This document shows, piece after piece, positions 61,807 to 64,000 of a DNA stretch of 64,000 bases. The first letter of the stretch is position 1; each line of letters begins with the position of its first letter. The notes beneath the pieces are model-generated. The model saw only the letters and a list, made by a program, of their open reading frames with translations. It had not been told where the DNA came from and did not search any database. This DNA comes from Ferdinandcohnia sp047246645 (GTDB lineage: Bacteria; Bacillota; Bacilli; Bacillales; Bacillaceae_L). The stretch is from positions 62,001 to 126,000 of the forward strand of contig NZ_JBFOKR010000016.1 in NCBI RefSeq assembly GCF_047246645.1, written 5' to 3'. The translations under genes and the position numbers were made by a program.

Positions 61807-61952
61807 TTGTTGCTATTAAAGGACTTTTTCTTTTTAAAAAATTAGTAGAAAATTGTACAATAATTTGTGTTTTGGTGTTATAGTAAATACGTTCTTATAT
61901 TTACATATTTTTGTAACAATTCAGTAGAAAAAGAATAGAGGAGTGTTTTGTA

Positions 61953-63074
61953 ATGCGTATTGGTGTACCTAGAGAAATTAAAAATAATGAAAACCGTGTT
62001 GCGATGACACCAGCTGGTGTAGTGAACTTAGTTAGCTTTGGCCATGAGGTATTTATAGAAACAAATGCTGGAGTAGGCTCAGGATTTACTGACGAACAAT
62101 ATATAGAAGCTGGAGCTACGATTGTTGAAACTGCTAGTGAAGCTTGGTCAATGGATATGGTTATGAAAGTAAAGGAGCCTCTAGCAGAGGAATATACATA
62201 TTTTAGAGAAGAATTAATCCTATTTACATACCTTCACTTAGCTCCAGAACCTGAATTAACAAAGGCATTAGTTGAGAAAAAAGTAGTTGGACTAGCTTAT
62301 GAAACTGTTCAACTTCCAAATCGCTCTCTTCCATTACTAACTCCTATGAGTGAAGTAGCAGGAAGAATGGCATCACAAATAGGTGCACAATTCCTTGAAA
62401 AACCAAAGGGTGGAAAAGGGATTCTATTAGCAGGTGTTCCAGGAGTTCAAAGAGGAAAGGTTACCATTATCGGTGGTGGGGTTGCAGGTACGAATGCTGC
62501 TAAAATGGCGATTGGACTTGGTGCGCAAGTGACAATCATTGACCTGAATCCAGAACGTCTTCGCCAATTAGATGATATTTTTGGTTCGGATATTACTACG
62601 TTAATGTCAAATCCTCTTAATATAGCAGAGGCTGTGAAAGAGTCAGATCTTGTTATCGGTGCAGTTTTAATTCCAGGAGCTAAAGCTCCAAAATTGGTAA
62701 CAGAAGAAATGATTCAATCTATGGCGCCAGGCTCTGTTGTCGTTGATATTGCAATCGACCAAGGTGGGATTTTTGAAACTACAGACCGTATAACTACACA
62801 TGATGACCCAACGTATATAAAGCATGGAGTAGTTCATTATGCAGTTGCTAATATGCCTGGAGCAGTTCCGCGGACTTCAACAATGGCTTTAACAAATGTA
62901 ACGGTTCCTTATGCTTTACAAATTGCGAATAAAGGCTACAAGCAGGCTTGTCTTGAAAATGAAGCTCTCTTAAAAGGAATTAATACCTTGGATGGTTATG
63001 TAACGTATAAGGCAGTTGCTGAAGCTCATGGTACATCCTATTCAGATGCAAAATCTCTTTTAGACAATCAATAA
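61953..63074 (+). CDS. ald: Alanine dehydrogenase
   Basis: This 373-aa NAD-dependent enzyme interconverts L-alanine and pyruvate plus ammonia, used for alanine catabolism and in sporulation. It begins MRIGVPREIKNNENRVAMTP, has the conserved YETVQLPNRSLPLLTPMSEVAGRM, and a Rossmann motif GGGVAGTNAAKMAIGLGAQVTIID. AGAGGAGTG precedes the ATG. A terminator follows; it is a single gene. Confidence 0.96.
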   Translation: MRIGVPREIKNNENRVAMTPAGVVNLVSFGHEVFIETNAGVGSGFTDEQYIEAGATIVETASEAWSMDMVMKVKEPLAEEYTYFREELILFTYLHLAPEPELTKALVEKKVVGLAYETVQLPNRSLPLLTPMSEVAGRMASQIGAQFLEKPKGGKGILLAGVPGVQRGKVTIIGGGVAGTNAAKMAIGLGAQVTIIDLNPERLRQLDDIFGSDITTLMSNPLNIAEAVKESDLVIGAVLIPGAKAPKLVTEEMIQSMAPGSVVVDIAIDQGGIFETTDRITTHDDPTYIKHGVVHYAVANMPGAVPRTSTMALTNVTVPYALQIANKGYKQACLENEALLKGINTLDGYVTYKAVAEAHGTSYSDAKSLLDNQ

Positions 63075-63083
63075 ACAGTACAG

Positions 63084-63111
63084 GGATACCTTTTTAAGGT
63101 ATCCTTTTTTT
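63084..63111 (+). terminator. Terminator after ald
   Basis: A 9-bp stem GGATACCTT/AAGGTATCC is followed by T7. Confidence 0.88.
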
Positions 63112-63237
63112 CTTCAATACTAATTGGCCCACTTTAATCCTCCTTCATTGTCACCAATTGTGGAATATAAAAATAATATAAAAGATGAGTTACTGATCAG
63201 GGATAAAGTCTAATCAAATGTAAAGGAGTGCAAGAAG

Positions 63238-63975
63238 GTGAGTTCATCAGTTTTTTTTAATGGATCATTAGCACCCTATGTATTTCGTCCAACCCCCTCA
63301 ACAAGCGAAGATGTTAACCAACCTACCTTTTATTCAAATTATGTGACAGAGAATATACAGAAACAGGAGAAATATATTGAAACGCTTAGAGAATATATGA
63401 AGAGCAACGAACAACTAATAAAAAGTTTAGCTAAGGAACAAAAAGGACTACAAAATGAATTTTTTATGTATGAAAATTCGCAAAAGGAAAATGTCGATAG
63501 GCTATCAAGAAAAGTAACAGAGCAAAAAAGTTTATTGGAGGTTTTGGTTGGCTTTATGAAGAAACAAGAAAAAATTAATGAATCAGCAGCCAAGGAAAGT
63601 GGAGAGCATAAAGAACAGCTTGAGATCCTTCAAAAAATTGTACAAAATCAGGAGACTTTTAATAATAAGGTTTCAGAAAATATTACCCTTGTAAAAGAGC
63701 AGTTTGCTGAAATATTGGCTACAATGAAAGAACAAGAACTTATAAAAGAAAGTATCTCAAGAAATTTCGAAGCAAATGAAGAACGTGATCAAGAAATGAT
63801 TGATTTTATAAAAGAACAAAAAGAGCTATTTTATAATGTATTAGCCAGTTTGCAAGATAACAAGGAACACTATGATATTTTATTTGATTATGTACGTAAC
63901 CAAGATAATTTTAATCACAAGCTTTTTGAATATCTATGTTCGAAATTTGAAAAGGAAGAAGAAACAGTAAACTAA
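63238..63975 (+). CDS. Repeat-containing coiled-coil protein of unknown function
   Basis: This 245-aa, strongly charged, predicted helical protein starts at GTG, 9 bases after AAAGGAG (63222-63228). There is no signal peptide or clear membrane segment. After a 30-residue Pro/Ser-rich head, residues about 35-235 form a long coiled coil. Gln residues at 110, 138, 166, 194 and 222, each in a K/N/E-x-Q-E/D/K context, are spaced exactly 28 residues apart (four heptads), with half-repeats at 68, 82 and 96. I do not recognise a family. It stands alone after ald near the window end. Confidence 0.8.
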   Translation: MSSSVFFNGSLAPYVFRPTPSTSEDVNQPTFYSNYVTENIQKQEKYIETLREYMKSNEQLIKSLAKEQKGLQNEFFMYENSQKENVDRLSRKVTEQKSLLEVLVGFMKKQEKINESAAKESGEHKEQLEILQKIVQNQETFNNKVSENITLVKEQFAEILATMKEQELIKESISRNFEANEERDQEMIDFIKEQKELFYNVLASLQDNKEHYDILFDYVRNQDNFNHKLFEYLCSKFEKEEETVN

Positions 63976-64000
63976 AGAAAGGACCTCCTTATGCGATAGG

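Overview
The window comes from the chromosome of a low-GC, endospore-forming Bacillaceae bacterium (Bacillus sensu lato). Support for this: AT-rich DNA with strong AGGAGG-type ribosome binding sites, frequent GTG/TTG starts, an alpha/beta-type small acid-soluble spore protein, GerW-like YtfJ, CcpA with cre sites, RefZ, EzrA and SftA. The gene order closely follows the B. subtilis ytjP-ytlP-ytmP-ytnP-ytoP-ytpPQS-murC-ytxGHJ-aroA-ccpA-acuCBA-acsA-tyrS-rpsD-ytrP-ytsP-refZ-hisJ-ezrA-nifZ-thiI-sspA-mbcS-sppA-ytfIJ-tpx-ytxK-ackA-moaB-argGH-ald segment. Homologies are judged from remembered protein families, not from a search.

Layout. 1-11.6 kb: 3' end of pepV, cysK (minus), thpR-lrgA-lrgB, a composite non-coding repeat, NERD-like ytlQ, lipid kinase ytlR, ytmP/ytzH, trmB, the quorum-quenching-type lactonase ytnP, ytzB, the M42 peptidase ytoP and a DUF84 NTPase. 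11.9-24 kb: an unassigned lipoprotein, ytpP, ytpQ, DNA translocase sftA, a 52-bp tandem repeat array, murC, an M29 aminopeptidase (minus), the ytxGHJ stress operon with a sigma-B-like promoter, aroA and ccpA. 24-34 kb: acuCBA (minus) divergent from acsA with a cre site at the acsA start, a class A penicillin-binding protein (minus), tyrS, and rpsD (minus) with an S4-type autoregulatory leader. 34-47 kb: diguanylate cyclase dgcP, a methionine gamma-lyase-like gene with a cre-like site, a Kv-type potassium channel, free-methionine-sulfoxide reductase ytsP, refZ, hisJ, ezrA, a cysteine desulfurase plus thiI pair, sspA and acyl-CoA ligase mbcS. 47-64 kb: a second dispersed repeat, amidohydrolase ytcJ, NAD kinase, sppA plus its inhibitor yteJ, ytfI-ytfJ, tpx, ytxK, ackA, an EcsC-family gene, moaB, argGH, a universal stress protein, alanine dehydrogenase, and an orphan repeat-containing coiled-coil protein.

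How the genes fit together. AcsA with AcuA/AcuC (acetylation and deacetylation of AcsA), AckA and CcpA form a carbon-overflow and acetate module whose cre sites can be read in the sequence. SftA, MurC, EzrA, RefZ and the PBP serve division and wall growth. NifZ supplies sulfur to ThiI for s4U in tRNA. YteJ restrains SppA.

No phage, insertion sequence, CRISPR, tRNA or rRNA was found. The most unusual material is non-coding or repeat-based: six near-palindromes at exactly 52-bp spacing between sftA and murC, two dispersed GC-rich repeat elements that share a module, and a 245-aa protein with an exact 28-residue repeat.
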